Shown: in pieces, positions 7,930-16,555 of the stretch
Layout: the number at the start of each line of letters is the position of its first letter
How positions within the stretch are numbered: the stretch's first letter is position 1
From: CAYVQZ01 sp964453435
Lineage (GTDB): Bacteria; Abyssobacteria; SURF-5
Assembly: GCA_964453435.1 (NCBI GenBank)
Contig: CAYVQZ010000028.1
Span: forward strand, 1-62,236
Direction of reading: 5' to 3'
DNA: 62,236 nucleotides
Program-made: the position numbers and the translations under genes
The notes under the pieces: generated by a model
The model's input: only the letters and a program-made list of their open reading frames with translations
Told to the model about the DNA's origin: nothing
The model's database searches: none

Positions 7930-9309
7930 TTACGCCTTCATGATTTTCGATCTGCCGGTCTTGACGTTACGCGTGGCGTTGCGCGTATCGACGACCATCT
8001 TCGAGTGCCTCACGATCTCGTTATAATCGTAGCTGGAATGATTCGTGACTATGACGACGCAGTCCATCGACTTCAACAATTTCGGGGTAAGGTCGACTGA
8101 TTTGAAATCAAAATCATACTTGCGAAGGCGCGGGAATTGCGGAATGTGCGGGTCGTTATACAGGACCGTGGCTTTTCTCTTCAAGAGCAGCTCGATAATC
8201 TTTATCGCGGGCGATTCGCGCATATCGTCCACGTCGGGTTTGTACGCCACCCCGAGTATCAGGATGCGAGAGCCGTTGATGCTCTTGTTTTTCGAATTCA
8301 ACGCCTCGCCAATGACCTGGACAACATGGTACGGAATCGACGTGTTCACCTCGCCGGCGAGTTCGATGAAGCGCGTGTTGAAATCGTATTCTCTCGCCTT
8401 CCAGGAGAGATAGAAGGGGTCGATCGGGATACAATGTCCGCCGAGCCCGGGTCCGGGATAGAACGGCATGAATCCGAACGGCTTCGTCGAGGCCGCTTCG
8501 ATAACTTCCCAGATATCCACATCCATGCGCTCCGAGATCAGCTTCATTTCGTTCACAAGCGCAATGTTGACGCAGCGGAAGATATTCTCCAAAAGCTTGG
8601 TCATCTCGGCGGCTCGCGGCGAGGACACCGTTACGACGCTCCGGAATATTTTCGAATACAGCTTTCCGGCGATGTCGGAGCAGACGGAGGTCGCGCCGCC
8701 CACGACCTTCGGGATTTTTTCGATCGGGAACCGCCGATTCCCCGGGTCTTCCCGCTCGGGCGAATATGCAACGAAGAAGTCGCGCCCGACGACCAGCTTG
8801 TTTCTGTTCAAAATCGGGAGGACCAGATCCTCGGTTGTGCCGGGATATGTTGTGCTTTCCAAAACGATTAGCTGTCCCTTTCGAAGATTCTGCGCAATGA
8901 CTTCACTTGTCTGCGCCACGTATGTCAAATCGGGTTCCTTCTGCTGATTGAGCGGGGTCGGAACACATATGGTGATGCAGTCGGTTTCCGACAACTTCGA
9001 GAAATCCGACGTGGCCGCGAACAGTTTGGCGAGGCAGAACGATTTTATGTTTTCCGAGGGAATGTGGTTGATGTAGCTCTTTCCCCGGTTCAACGCCTCC
9101 ACTTTCTTGTGGTCGGTGTCGAAGCCGAGCACCCGAAAGCCGCTCCGGCAGAATTCGAGCGCCAGCGGCAGCCCGACGTATCCCATGCCGATCACGCCGA
9201 TGCGCGCCCGCTTTTCATCGATCAGCGCGCCAAGCTTGTGAGCGTGCGAGGAACTCCGGCCGCGCGGGGCGCTTCGGGGTTTACGCCTTTTGGAATTCTT
9301 TGATGGCAT
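7930..9309 (-). CDS. wbpA: UDP-N-acetylglucosamine 6-dehydrogenase (WbpA-like)
   Basis: A 459-residue nucleotide-sugar dehydrogenase. Residues up to about 30 form a basic extension before the Rossmann motif GVIGMGYVGLPLA. The active-site block is GPGLGGHCIPIDPFYL, where HCIP replaces the SCFP of UDP-glucose dehydrogenases, the signature of UDP-HexNAc 6-dehydrogenases (WbpA/WecC). The C-terminal domain contains ILGVAYKPDVDDMRESP. With the three upstream Wbp-like enzymes it would start the route from UDP-GlcNAc to UDP-GlcNAc3NAcA. Its start overlaps the 3' end of the aminotransferase gene by 29 bases. Confidence 0.9.
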   Translation of the reverse strand: MPSKNSKRRKPRSAPRGRSSSHAHKLGALIDEKRARIGVIGMGYVGLPLALEFCRSGFRVLGFDTDHKKVEALNRGKSYINHIPSENIKSFCLAKLFAATSDFSKLSETDCITICVPTPLNQQKEPDLTYVAQTSEVIAQNLRKGQLIVLESTTYPGTTEDLVLPILNRNKLVVGRDFFVAYSPEREDPGNRRFPIEKIPKVVGGATSVCSDIAGKLYSKIFRSVVTVSSPRAAEMTKLLENIFRCVNIALVNEMKLISERMDVDIWEVIEAASTKPFGFMPFYPGPGLGGHCIPIDPFYLSWKAREYDFNTRFIELAGEVNTSIPYHVVQVIGEALNSKNKSINGSRILILGVAYKPDVDDMRESPAIKIIELLLKRKATVLYNDPHIPQFPRLRKYDFDFKSVDLTPKLLKSMDCVVIVTNHSSYDYNEIVRHSKMVVDTRNATRNVKTGRSKIMKA

Positions 9310-10441
9310 TCACCACCCCCGCCTGCTGCTCTTCCGTTAAATAAGGGAACATCGGCAACGCCAGCGACTCCGCCGCCGCGAGTTCCGATTCGGGAAAATC
9401 ATTCTTCCGGTATCCGAGCTCCGCGAAACATTCCTGCAAATGGAGCGGCGCCGGATAGTAGATTTCCGTTCCGATTCCCCGGTCAACGAGATGATTTCTC
9501 AAAGCGTCCCGACGACCCGAGCGGATAACGTACTGGTTGAAGACATGATGTTGCCCGGGCAGTTCTTTCGGCAGAGTGACGCCGTCGGCGTCTTGCAAAA
9601 GCTCGGAATATGCTCGCGCGCGCCGACGTCTCATCGACGCCCACTCGTCGAGATACTTCAATCCGACACGAAGCACGGCAGCCTGAATCGAATCGAGCCG
9701 ACTGTTCACGCCGACGGTGGAGTGATAATATTTCGGTTTGCTCCCATGAACACGAAGTACCCGACACCGCTCGGCCAGGTCGTCGTTCGACGTCAATATC
9801 ATGCCGCCGTCGCCGAATCCGCCGAGATTCTTTGTCGGATAAAAGCTCAGGCAGCCGAGGTCGCCGACGGCGCCCGCAGGCGCGCCGTCGCATCGCGCGC
9901 CGAGCGCCTGGGCGGCGTCTTCGATGACCGACAGGTTATGCTCGCGCGCAAGAGGCGTCAGGCCGGTCATGTCCGCACACTGCCCGAAAAGATGCACCGG
10001 AATAATAGCCCGGACCACTCGTCCTGACCTTTTGTCGCGGGGTCGCCCGGTTGCCGGGTCGCCCGCGCACGCGGTCTTGAGGAATTCCGCCACCAACTCG
10101 ACATCTATGTTGAATGAGTCCGGCCGGATATCAATGAAGAGCGGCAACGCGCCTGCCCTGCTGATTGCGCCAACGGTGGCGAAGAAAGTGTAGGGGGTGG
10201 TTATGACGGCATCCCCGTTTCCAATATGCAATGCCATGAGCGAGATCAGGAGCGCGTCGCTTCCCGAAGCCACGGCGATGGCATGTTTCGAGCCGGTGTA
10301 AGCCTCCATCGAGCGTTCCAGGGCGGTCACGTCGGGCCCAAGCACAAAGAGGGTGCTGTCGACGACCGAGGCGATCGCCTCCATAATCTCGTCGCGATGC
10401 TCCCGGATTTGGGGTTTCAAATCGAGAACCGGAACCTTCAT
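9281..10441 (-). CDS. wbpE: DegT/DnrJ/EryC1 aminotransferase (WbpE-like)
   Basis: A 386-residue PLP aminotransferase of the sugar-aminating family. The PLP lysine sits in SFYPTKNLGGFGDGG and the phosphate-binding region reads GSDALLISLMAL. In this context it should convert the 3-keto product of the WbpB-like oxidoreductase into the 3-amino sugar. The frame is open to 10600, but the ATG at 10441 is preceded by GGAGAAGAA and begins the family's standard N-terminus (MKVPVLDLKPQ). That start overlaps the stop of the upstream gene by four bases (ATGA), as throughout this operon. Confidence 0.9.
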   Translation of the reverse strand: MKVPVLDLKPQIREHRDEIMEAIASVVDSTLFVLGPDVTALERSMEAYTGSKHAIAVASGSDALLISLMALHIGNGDAVITTPYTFFATVGAISRAGALPLFIDIRPDSFNIDVELVAEFLKTACAGDPATGRPRDKRSGRVVRAIIPVHLFGQCADMTGLTPLAREHNLSVIEDAAQALGARCDGAPAGAVGDLGCLSFYPTKNLGGFGDGGMILTSNDDLAERCRVLRVHGSKPKYYHSTVGVNSRLDSIQAAVLRVGLKYLDEWASMRRRRARAYSELLQDADGVTLPKELPGQHHVFNQYVIRSGRRDALRNHLVDRGIGTEIYYPAPLHLQECFAELGYRKNDFPESELAAAESLALPMFPYLTEEQQAGVVNAIKEFQKA

Positions 10442-11466
10442 TTCTTCTCCGCCGGCGCTGATTCGGCCAGCACAACAGGCTGCCCGTTCTTTTCCATGGA
10501 TTTCTGTGCGGCTTCGAGAATTCGGACGGTTCTGGCGCCATCGGCGCCATCGGTCAACGGACGCATATCCCGGACAATGCAATCGACGAAATGCTGGCAC
10601 TCGGCCCTGAGCGGCTCGGTCATCCTGATATGCGGTATATGAATGTCACCGAACCGAAGGGTTATCGAGTCGCCGTAGCTGTCGTAGCTGACTCCGGCCA
10701 CACCCTTATCGAAGATTTTCAGTTTCTCGGTGCTCTCGACGTCATCGAAGACAACCATCTTCTTGCTTCCGACGATAGTTATCTTGCGAACTTTGTGGGG
10801 GTCGAGCCAGCTCACCTGTATTTGCGCCATCTTGTGGTCGGCGAACTTCATGTTGATGAATACCACGTCTTCGACGCCGTGCTGCAAGTACGACTCCCCT
10901 CGGGCGCTGATACTGACCGGCAATCGGCCGAGCAGATGCAGAATCACCGAGATGTCGTGCGGCGCGAAACTCCAAAGGGCATTCTCATCCTGTCGAATTT
11001 TCCCCAGGTTAACGCGCTGGGAATAGATGTAGTAGACATCGCCCAGCTCGCCCTCCTCAACGAGCTTTTTCAGGGAACCGACGGCCGGATGGTAGAGCAG
11101 CAAGTGACCGACCATCAACTTCAAGGACCTCACGTTGGCAAGCTCGACCAATTCGTCGGCATGCGCCGAGCTGAGCGCAAGGGGTTTTTCGACGTATACG
11201 TGCTTCTTCGCTTCGAGAGCCGCCTTGGCGAGCGGGTAATGCGAGACGGCAGACGATGAAACAATGATTGCATCCACATCGGGGGTTTCCAACATGTCCT
11301 CGAATCGTGACGTAAGGCGAAGGCCGGGATAAGCGCGGGAGATCGCGTCGCGCCGACCGGAATCGGCGTCGCAGCACCAGGCAAGTTCGACATCCCGGAG
11401 TTGACAAAAGACTCTCACGAGGTTCTTGCCCCAGTCGCCAACCCCGACGATTCCGGCCCTGATCAT
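10438..11466 (-). CDS. wbpB: Gfo/Idh/MocA oxidoreductase (WbpB-like)
   Basis: A 342-residue NAD(P)-dependent oxidoreductase. The N-terminal Rossmann motif is GIVGVGDWGKN and the family motif EKPLALS follows at about residue 93. The C-terminal domain is the alpha/beta substrate domain of the Gfo/Idh/MocA family. Lying between WbpD- and WbpE-type enzymes, it is expected to oxidise C3 of UDP-GlcNAcA to the 3-keto sugar. Start and stop each overlap the neighbouring gene by four bases. The assignment to WbpB rests on operon order, since the family is functionally broad. Confidence 0.86.
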   Translation of the reverse strand: MIRAGIVGVGDWGKNLVRVFCQLRDVELAWCCDADSGRRDAISRAYPGLRLTSRFEDMLETPDVDAIIVSSSAVSHYPLAKAALEAKKHVYVEKPLALSSAHADELVELANVRSLKLMVGHLLLYHPAVGSLKKLVEEGELGDVYYIYSQRVNLGKIRQDENALWSFAPHDISVILHLLGRLPVSISARGESYLQHGVEDVVFINMKFADHKMAQIQVSWLDPHKVRKITIVGSKKMVVFDDVESTEKLKIFDKGVAGVSYDSYGDSITLRFGDIHIPHIRMTEPLRAECQHFVDCIVRDMRPLTDGADGARTVRILEAAQKSMEKNGQPVVLAESAPAEKK

Positions 11467-12488
11467 GAACCGTGCCCTTTCGTGGAATCAAGTCCAGTTG
11501 AATATTGCTTTTTGTAATAGTCGAGGTATTCGCCGGACTTGAGTTTTCGCCACCACCACTCATTTTCGACATACCAATCGACGGTCAGGCGCATACCTTC
11601 TTCAAAGGACTGGCCGGGTTTCCATCCCAGCCGGGCCAATTTCGAGCAATCGATTGAATATCGGCGGTCGTGGGCGGGCCTGTCGGCCACGCGCCTGATA
11701 AGAGATTTCGGTTTGTTCAAAAGATCGAGAATCAGGTGCGTCAGCTCGATGTTCGTTCGCTCGTTGCCCCCGCCGATATTATAAGCTTCGCCCGGCGCTC
11801 CTTCATGCAGAACCAGGTCGATCGCGCTGCAATGATCGGCCACGTACAGCCAGTCCCGCACATTCATTCCGTCGCCGTATAACGGCAGCGGAATGTCGTC
11901 GACTGCGTTCGTAACAAACAACGGGATAACCTTTTCCGGATACTGATTCGGTCCGTATGTATTCGAGCCGCGGGTGACGCAAACCGGCAGGCCGAAGGTC
12001 TTGTGACAAGCGAGCGCAAGTAATTCCCCGCCCGCCTTGCTCGCAGAGTACGGGCTGCTCGGATTCAGCCGGTCGTCCTCGATAAACGAACCGTGTTCGA
12101 TACTTCCATAAACCTCGTCGGTCGAAACGAGCACGATTTTGTCGACCCCGTGTTTTCGGGACTCGTCGAGAATTACGTGTATGCCGACGATATCGGTCTG
12201 GATAAAGCCGCCCGGATCATGGATGCTCCTGTCCACGTGCGTCTCGGCGGCGAAGTTCACGACCGCATCGACGCGAGCAATAAGCGGGCCAATGGCGGAC
12301 GCATCGGCGATATCGCCCTTCACAAACGAGTAGCGCGGACTGTTTTCCACGTCACGCAGGTTATCGAGGTTTCCGGCATAGGTAAGCTTGTCGAAATTGA
12401 TAACCTCGTAATCACTGTACTTATCCAGCACATAATGTACAAAATTGGAGCCAATGAAGCCGGCTCCGCCGGTTACAAGGATTTTCAT
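11463..12488 (-). CDS. rmlB: dTDP-glucose 4,6-dehydratase
   Basis: A 341-residue extended SDR. Visible motifs are GGAGFIGSNF, the Thr-Asp-Glu catalytic triad in VSTDEVYGS, and YSASKAGGE with the catalytic Tyr/Lys. The usual RmlB partners (RmlA, RmlC, RmlD) are missing here, so either they lie elsewhere or the 4-keto-6-deoxy product feeds another sugar. The frame is open to 12548. I use the ATG at 12488, which starts MKILVTGGAG and overlaps the upstream stop by four bases. Confidence 0.9.
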   Translation of the reverse strand: MKILVTGGAGFIGSNFVHYVLDKYSDYEVINFDKLTYAGNLDNLRDVENSPRYSFVKGDIADASAIGPLIARVDAVVNFAAETHVDRSIHDPGGFIQTDIVGIHVILDESRKHGVDKIVLVSTDEVYGSIEHGSFIEDDRLNPSSPYSASKAGGELLALACHKTFGLPVCVTRGSNTYGPNQYPEKVIPLFVTNAVDDIPLPLYGDGMNVRDWLYVADHCSAIDLVLHEGAPGEAYNIGGGNERTNIELTHLILDLLNKPKSLIRRVADRPAHDRRYSIDCSKLARLGWKPGQSFEEGMRLTVDWYVENEWWWRKLKSGEYLDYYKKQYSTGLDSTKGHGS

Positions 12489-13093
12489 GCCTGCCCGTCC
12501 TCCGCCCGAACCAGGTTTTTCCCCCGTTTCTTGTACTTTTTGTTGCATGTCGAGCAGGTGACCGCCTTCCGGGCGCCGCCGACGCGTTCAAGCCCATTCC
12601 CGCATTCGCAGACCCAGCCGTGGGACCGGGCCGGATTCCCGAAATACATGGCATATGGCGGCACGTCCCTTGTCACGACGGAGCCGGCTCCGATGAAGGC
12701 GTGCTCGCCGATTGTCACGCCGGAAACAATTGTCGAATTCGCACCGATGGTCGCTCCCCTTCGGACGAGTATCATGTCGAATGAGCGGTCCTTTCTGGGA
12801 AACGCCGAACGCGGCCTGATGACGTTTGTGAACACGCAGGAGGGACCGCAGAACACATTGTCTTCGAGAAACACACCATCGTAAACCGAAACGTTATTCT
12901 GAATTTTCACATTGTTCCCGATTTCGGCCTTGGAGCCGATGAAGACGTTCTGCCCGAGGGTGCACCCCGAGCCCACTTTTGCCCCCGACATGATATGCGA
13001 AAAGTGCCATATCTTCGTGCCCTCCCCGATGGCAACCGGCTCGTCGATGACCGCCGTCTCGTGAGCAAAATATTTTCGCCGGGCCTTCTTCAT
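12485..13093 (-). CDS. wbpD: UDP-3-amino-GlcNAcA N-acetyltransferase (WbpD-like)
   Basis: A 202-residue left-handed beta-helix acyltransferase. Hexapeptide repeats run from about residue 15 to 145 (for example KIWHFSHIMSGAKVGSG and GATIGANSTIVSGVTIG). The N-terminus FAHETAVIDEPVAIGEGTKI and the C-terminal segment with a CECGNG...CSTCNKKY zinc-ribbon-like tail fit WbpD-type enzymes, which acetylate the 3-amino group using acetyl-CoA. It is the third of the four Wbp steps present. Four-base overlaps link it to both neighbours. Confidence 0.88.
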   Translation of the reverse strand: MKKARRKYFAHETAVIDEPVAIGEGTKIWHFSHIMSGAKVGSGCTLGQNVFIGSKAEIGNNVKIQNNVSVYDGVFLEDNVFCGPSCVFTNVIRPRSAFPRKDRSFDMILVRRGATIGANSTIVSGVTIGEHAFIGAGSVVTRDVPPYAMYFGNPARSHGWVCECGNGLERVGGARKAVTCSTCNKKYKKRGKNLVRAEDGQA

Positions 13094-14061
13094 GAGTTGT
13101 TCCGCTGTCTTTTCAGGAGCTCGAGGTCCGCTTCAACCATAAGTTTGATTAGTCCGTCAAAAGAGGTGCTCGGGTACCAGTCAAGCTCGCGGTGGGCCTT
13201 TTCCGAGTTTCCGAGCAGAAGGTCCACCTCGGCCGGCCTCACGAATCGGGGGTCGATTTTCACGTAATCCCGCCAATCGAGATCGAGACAGCCGAACGCC
13301 TTTTCCACCAACTCCCGCACAGAGTGGGTCTCCTCAGAGCTGATGACGTAGCTGTCAGGCCTGTCTTGTTGCAGCATAAGCCACATGGCTTTGACGTAAT
13401 CTTCTGCGTAACCCCAGTCGCGCTTCGATTCCAGGTTGCCGAGGCGCAACTCGGATGCGAGCCCGAGCTTGATTTTTGCGGCGCCGTGCGTGATTTTTCG
13501 GGTCACGAACTCGAGGCCGCGGCGAGGAGACTCGTGGTTAAACAGGATTCCGGAACAGGCGAACAGATTGTAACTCTCGCGATAGTTTACGGTGATCCAA
13601 TGTCCGTAGACCTTTGCCACGCCATACGGACTGCGGGGATAGAACGGCGTTTTTTCGTTCTGGGGCACCTCGATGACCTTTCCGAACATCTCGCTGCTCG
13701 AGGCTTGGTAAAACTTGATTGACCGGTCCACAACCTTTATGGCCTCGAGGATTCTCGTAACGCCGAGGCCGGTAACCTCACCGGTCAAAACCGGCTGGTC
13801 CCACGAAGTCGGCACAAACGACATGGCGGCCAGATTGTAAACCTCGCGGGGCCGAATCTCGTCGATCATTTTTATCATCGAGACCTGGTCGATAAGGTCG
13901 GCAAAGACCAGCTCCACACGGTCGCGGATATGCTCGATTCTGGTGAAATTCTCCGAACTCGAACGGCGGACCATGCCGTAGACTTCGTACCCTTTCTCCA
14001 GAAGAAAGTCAGCGAGATAAGAACCGTCCTGTCCCGTAATTCCCGTGATTAGCGCCCTCAT
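13090..14061 (-). CDS. gmd: GDP-mannose 4,6-dehydratase
   Basis: A 323-residue extended SDR. The diagnostic N-terminus ITGITGQDGSYLADFL, the SSSEMFGKV block and YGVAKVYGHW identify GDP-mannose 4,6-dehydratase, which makes GDP-4-keto-6-deoxymannose. The frame extends to 14085, but the ATG at 14061 begins the fold and overlaps the upstream stop by four bases. No GDP-fucose or GDP-rhamnose reductase is present. The adjacent aminotransferase instead points to GDP-perosamine as the end product. Confidence 0.93.
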   Translation of the reverse strand: MRALITGITGQDGSYLADFLLEKGYEVYGMVRRSSSENFTRIEHIRDRVELVFADLIDQVSMIKMIDEIRPREVYNLAAMSFVPTSWDQPVLTGEVTGLGVTRILEAIKVVDRSIKFYQASSSEMFGKVIEVPQNEKTPFYPRSPYGVAKVYGHWITVNYRESYNLFACSGILFNHESPRRGLEFVTRKITHGAAKIKLGLASELRLGNLESKRDWGYAEDYVKAMWLMLQQDRPDSYVISSEETHSVRELVEKAFGCLDLDWRDYVKIDPRFVRPAEVDLLLGNSEKAHRELDWYPSTSFDGLIKLMVEADLELLKRQRNNS

Positions 14062-15227
14062 CCCGCCTCCTTTTTGAAAGCACACTCCTCCACCGCAGTC
14101 TTGAGATTATTTATGACGAAATCTTGTTCTCGTTCGCTCATCGAGGGGTACAGCGGCAAGAAAAACGAATGTCTCGCCGCTCGAAGCGTTTCCGGCAAGC
14201 GGGTTTGGCCGTGTTCGGGCGCGTACAGCGGCTCCAGATGAATCGGCTGGATGCCGGGTCTGCACGCAATCCTCTTTCCTTCCATAAAAGCAACCAGCGC
14301 GTCTCTGTCCAGTGAAGCCTCCTCGACCTCTACCGCATAGCTCTGATAGTTGGGAACGGAATCCCGGGACCATCGAGGCAGACGCAGAGCCCGTATCTGT
14401 GAGACCGAATCATTGTATCGCTCGGCAAGAAGCCTCCTGAGGCGCAGAATCTCGTCCAGTTTGGCGAGCTGCGCCAATCCTATGGCGGCTTGAATGTCGG
14501 TCATGCGGCAGTTGTATCCCGGAACTTCGCATGCGGCGCGCTCCGGTGAACCTCTTCCAGCAAGCCCATGATTGCGAAGACTGCGAACCTTCCGCGCCAG
14601 TTTGTCCGAGTCCGTGAGCACCATTCCGCCCTCGCCGGTGGTAATCACCTTCCGGGGATGAAAACTGAGGCACGCGGCCAGGCCGAAGCTGCCGGTCATC
14701 CGCCCCTGATAGGTGGAACCGAGTGAGCAGGCCGCATCCTCGATGATAACGAGATTGCGCTTTTCCGCCATCGCCATAATCGAAGCCATATCGGCGGCGA
14801 ATCCAATCTGGTGAACGACTATGATTGCTCGGGTTCGGGCGGTTATCCGGGCCTCTATCTGCGAAGGATCGATAACATAATCGGCGGGGCCGATGTCGAC
14901 AAAGACCGGTTTGGCGCCGGCCAGCACGGCGGCATTCGCGGTCGCAACAAACGAATGAGAGGGCATGATTAGCTCATCGCCCGAACCGCATTCAGCCGCA
15001 ACAATCGCGAGCATCAAGGCGGACGTCCCGGAATTCACGGCCACAGCATGCTTGCTCCCGACGTAGTCGGCGACCAGCCGCTCGAACTCGGCCACTTTCT
15101 TCCCCTGCATAAGCCACCCGGAACGCAAGACCTCTGATACGCCCTGCTCCTCGTCTTGTGAGAGGTACGGTTTGCAGAGTGGGATACCGCCCGAGCCGAC
15201 GGCGGGTTCAAACACGTTGCTTTTCAC
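14058..15227 (-). CDS. DegT-family aminotransferase, GDP-perosamine synthase-like
   Basis: A 389-residue PLP enzyme and first gene of the sugar operon. The PLP lysine lies in SFHPRKVITTGEGGM, the form typical of perosamine synthases, and GTSALMLAIVA is the phosphate-binding region. Directly followed by GDP-mannose 4,6-dehydratase with a four-base overlap, it most likely aminates C4 of GDP-4-keto-6-deoxymannose using glutamate. Other 4-aminating enzymes (ArnB, DesI types) share the fold, so the substrate is inferred from the neighbour. Its 5' leader is about 270 bases long and contains a copy of the dispersed element. Confidence 0.87.
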   Translation of the reverse strand: MKSNVFEPAVGSGGIPLCKPYLSQDEEQGVSEVLRSGWLMQGKKVAEFERLVADYVGSKHAVAVNSGTSALMLAIVAAECGSGDELIMPSHSFVATANAAVLAGAKPVFVDIGPADYVIDPSQIEARITARTRAIIVVHQIGFAADMASIMAMAEKRNLVIIEDAACSLGSTYQGRMTGSFGLAACLSFHPRKVITTGEGGMVLTDSDKLARKVRSLRNHGLAGRGSPERAACEVPGYNCRMTDIQAAIGLAQLAKLDEILRLRRLLAERYNDSVSQIRALRLPRWSRDSVPNYQSYAVEVEEASLDRDALVAFMEGKRIACRPGIQPIHLEPLYAPEHGQTRLPETLRAARHSFFLPLYPSMSEREQDFVINNLKTAVEECAFKKEAG

Positions 15228-15258
15228 GAGAACTCCGGAACCAGTTGAAAAGAAGAAG

Positions 15259-15473
15259 AGAATCTGTCTCGCGATCCGGTAATCCGCGCTTCGGGGGCAA
15301 CCGCCAAGTTACAAAGGCCCAAAGGGAAGATTCCACCATTGGACACAGTGTATCTCTGTCTCCCGGTTCGCGATTTGAGTTGCTCGCTTCGAAGACAACC
15401 CCCTGCGCTGGACAACCGTTGAACGGTTTCATGTCCCCGAACCGCCCCCGAATGAACCGTGAGACGCATTCAG
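15259..15473. repeat. Dispersed inverted-terminus element, copy 2
   Basis: The left end GAATCTGTCTCGCGATCCGG begins at 15260 and the right end GAACCGTGAGACGCATTCA ends at 15472; they are inverted relatives. The interior has a second internal terminus-like phrase (TCTGTCTCCCGGTTCGCGAT near 15355) and lacks the central palindrome. It lies between the sugar-operon promoter and its first ATG and so would be transcribed as leader RNA. Confidence 0.65.
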
Positions 15474-15496
15474 GGAACCCACGATTTCAAAATGGA

Positions 15497-15525
15497 ATTG
15501 TAACACCTGCGCGAAGCAAAGTCAA
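15497..15525 (-). promoter_or_regulatory. Sigma-70 promoter of the nucleotide-sugar operon
   Basis: Read on the minus strand, TTGACT (15525-15520) and TACAAT (15502-15497) are separated by 17 bases. It points to the nine-gene operon starting at 15227 and implies a leader of about 260 bases that includes element copy 2. Confidence 0.7.
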
Positions 15526-15585
15526 CTGTGGTTCGTGGCGGCTAAAGCCTTGCTAATTCAAGGGTTCTCTAAGATACGCCCGCCG

Positions 15586-15763
15586 GATTCAGTCCCCCGA
15601 TTCTCAGCCCTTCGCCGGATATGGGAACGTATGGAGACACGATCGGGATTCTCTGGGACCGCGAGCAAGCCTGGAACTCCGGTCAAGTCGGCCCGGGTTA
15701 TTGGGGGACATCATGCCGCATGGTGTCCCCCAATAGCCCCGCATCACCACCTGCGAGACAGTT
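15586..15763. repeat. Dispersed element copy 3, with central palindrome
   Basis: The palindrome occupies 15695-15739: GGGTTATTGGGGGACATC..., then its inverted arm ...GGTGTCCCCCAATAGCCC. Arms pair except for one G-T position that would be a wobble in RNA. The right end is CCTGCGAGACAGTTTT, immediately before the stop codon of the minus-strand lpxH-like gene at 15764-15766. The left end near ATTCAGTCCCCCGATTC is degenerate. Confidence 0.75.
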
Positions 15764-16549
15764 TTAATATGCCTCCGGCCGGTCGGTTGCCCGTTCACGC
15801 GCGAGGCGCTTGAGTGTGAACTTGCCGCGAGAGTATTCAAGAAACGAAAATCGTTCCTGCATGTCACCGATGTTGTAATATTTCTTTGGAACGCCGTTGA
15901 CCGAGTAGGATTCTTCGTGCACTTGGTGGGAATGGCCCGCGATCACAATGTCGATGCCCTCGTTGAATTTCTGCATGGCGCACCGGAGAATTCCCTCGTC
16001 CTCTCTCAACTTGCCCGCGACGGACGGGCTCTCGCGGCTGTACCGGGAAAACATTTTGGCGAACCAGGCAAGCAAATCGGGGTGCACGAGGCGCGCGAAC
16101 CATATGATCAGCCTGTTTCTGATACAGATTTTCAAGATACGGTATCCGAGGTCATGCGGGTTCAGCCCGTCTCCGTGACAGAGGTACACCCGCCTTTCGC
16201 CGAGCTTTATCTCTATGGGATTGTGGTGCACTTTAAGCCCGATTGTCTGTTCCAGAAAATTTCTGGCCCAGAAATCGTGATTGCCCACGACCAGATGAAT
16301 GGCAACGCCTCTTCGCGCGGCCTCGGCCAATGCGGCCAGAACGTGAAAGTAGCGGGAGTAGACCACCGTCTCGTACTCGAACCAGAAATCGAACAGGTCG
16401 CCGAGGATATACAGAGTGGAGACCCCATCGGGCGCCAGGTCTTTCAGGAATCGGATGAGAATCTCTTCTTTTTCCTGTTCGTTTGTTCCCGAGCCCAGGT
16501 GCGAGTCGGAGATGAATCGGATTGTTTTATCTGTTGCTTGAAGATGCAT
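15764..16549 (-). CDS. lpxH: UDP-2,3-diacylglucosamine hydrolase-like (LpxH)
   Basis: A 261-residue metallophosphoesterase. Metal-binding blocks are DSHLGSG, GDLFDFW, GNHDFW, HGDG and GHSHQVH. The GDLFDFW and NHDFW forms are characteristic of LpxH, which cleaves UDP-2,3-diacylglucosamine to lipid X in lipid A synthesis at the inner membrane face. The length is slightly above that of E. coli LpxH. It follows glnE by six bases on the same strand and is probably cotranscribed with it, an unusual pairing. A generic UDP-diacylglucosamine diphosphatase assignment is secure; other lipid A genes are not in this window. Confidence 0.87.
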   Translation of the reverse strand: MHLQATDKTIRFISDSHLGSGTNEQEKEEILIRFLKDLAPDGVSTLYILGDLFDFWFEYETVVYSRYFHVLAALAEAARRGVAIHLVVGNHDFWARNFLEQTIGLKVHHNPIEIKLGERRVYLCHGDGLNPHDLGYRILKICIRNRLIIWFARLVHPDLLAWFAKMFSRYSRESPSVAGKLREDEGILRCAMQKFNEGIDIVIAGHSHQVHEESYSVNGVPKKYYNIGDMQERFSFLEYSRGKFTLKRLARERATDRPEAY

Positions 16550-16555
16550 GAGCGT

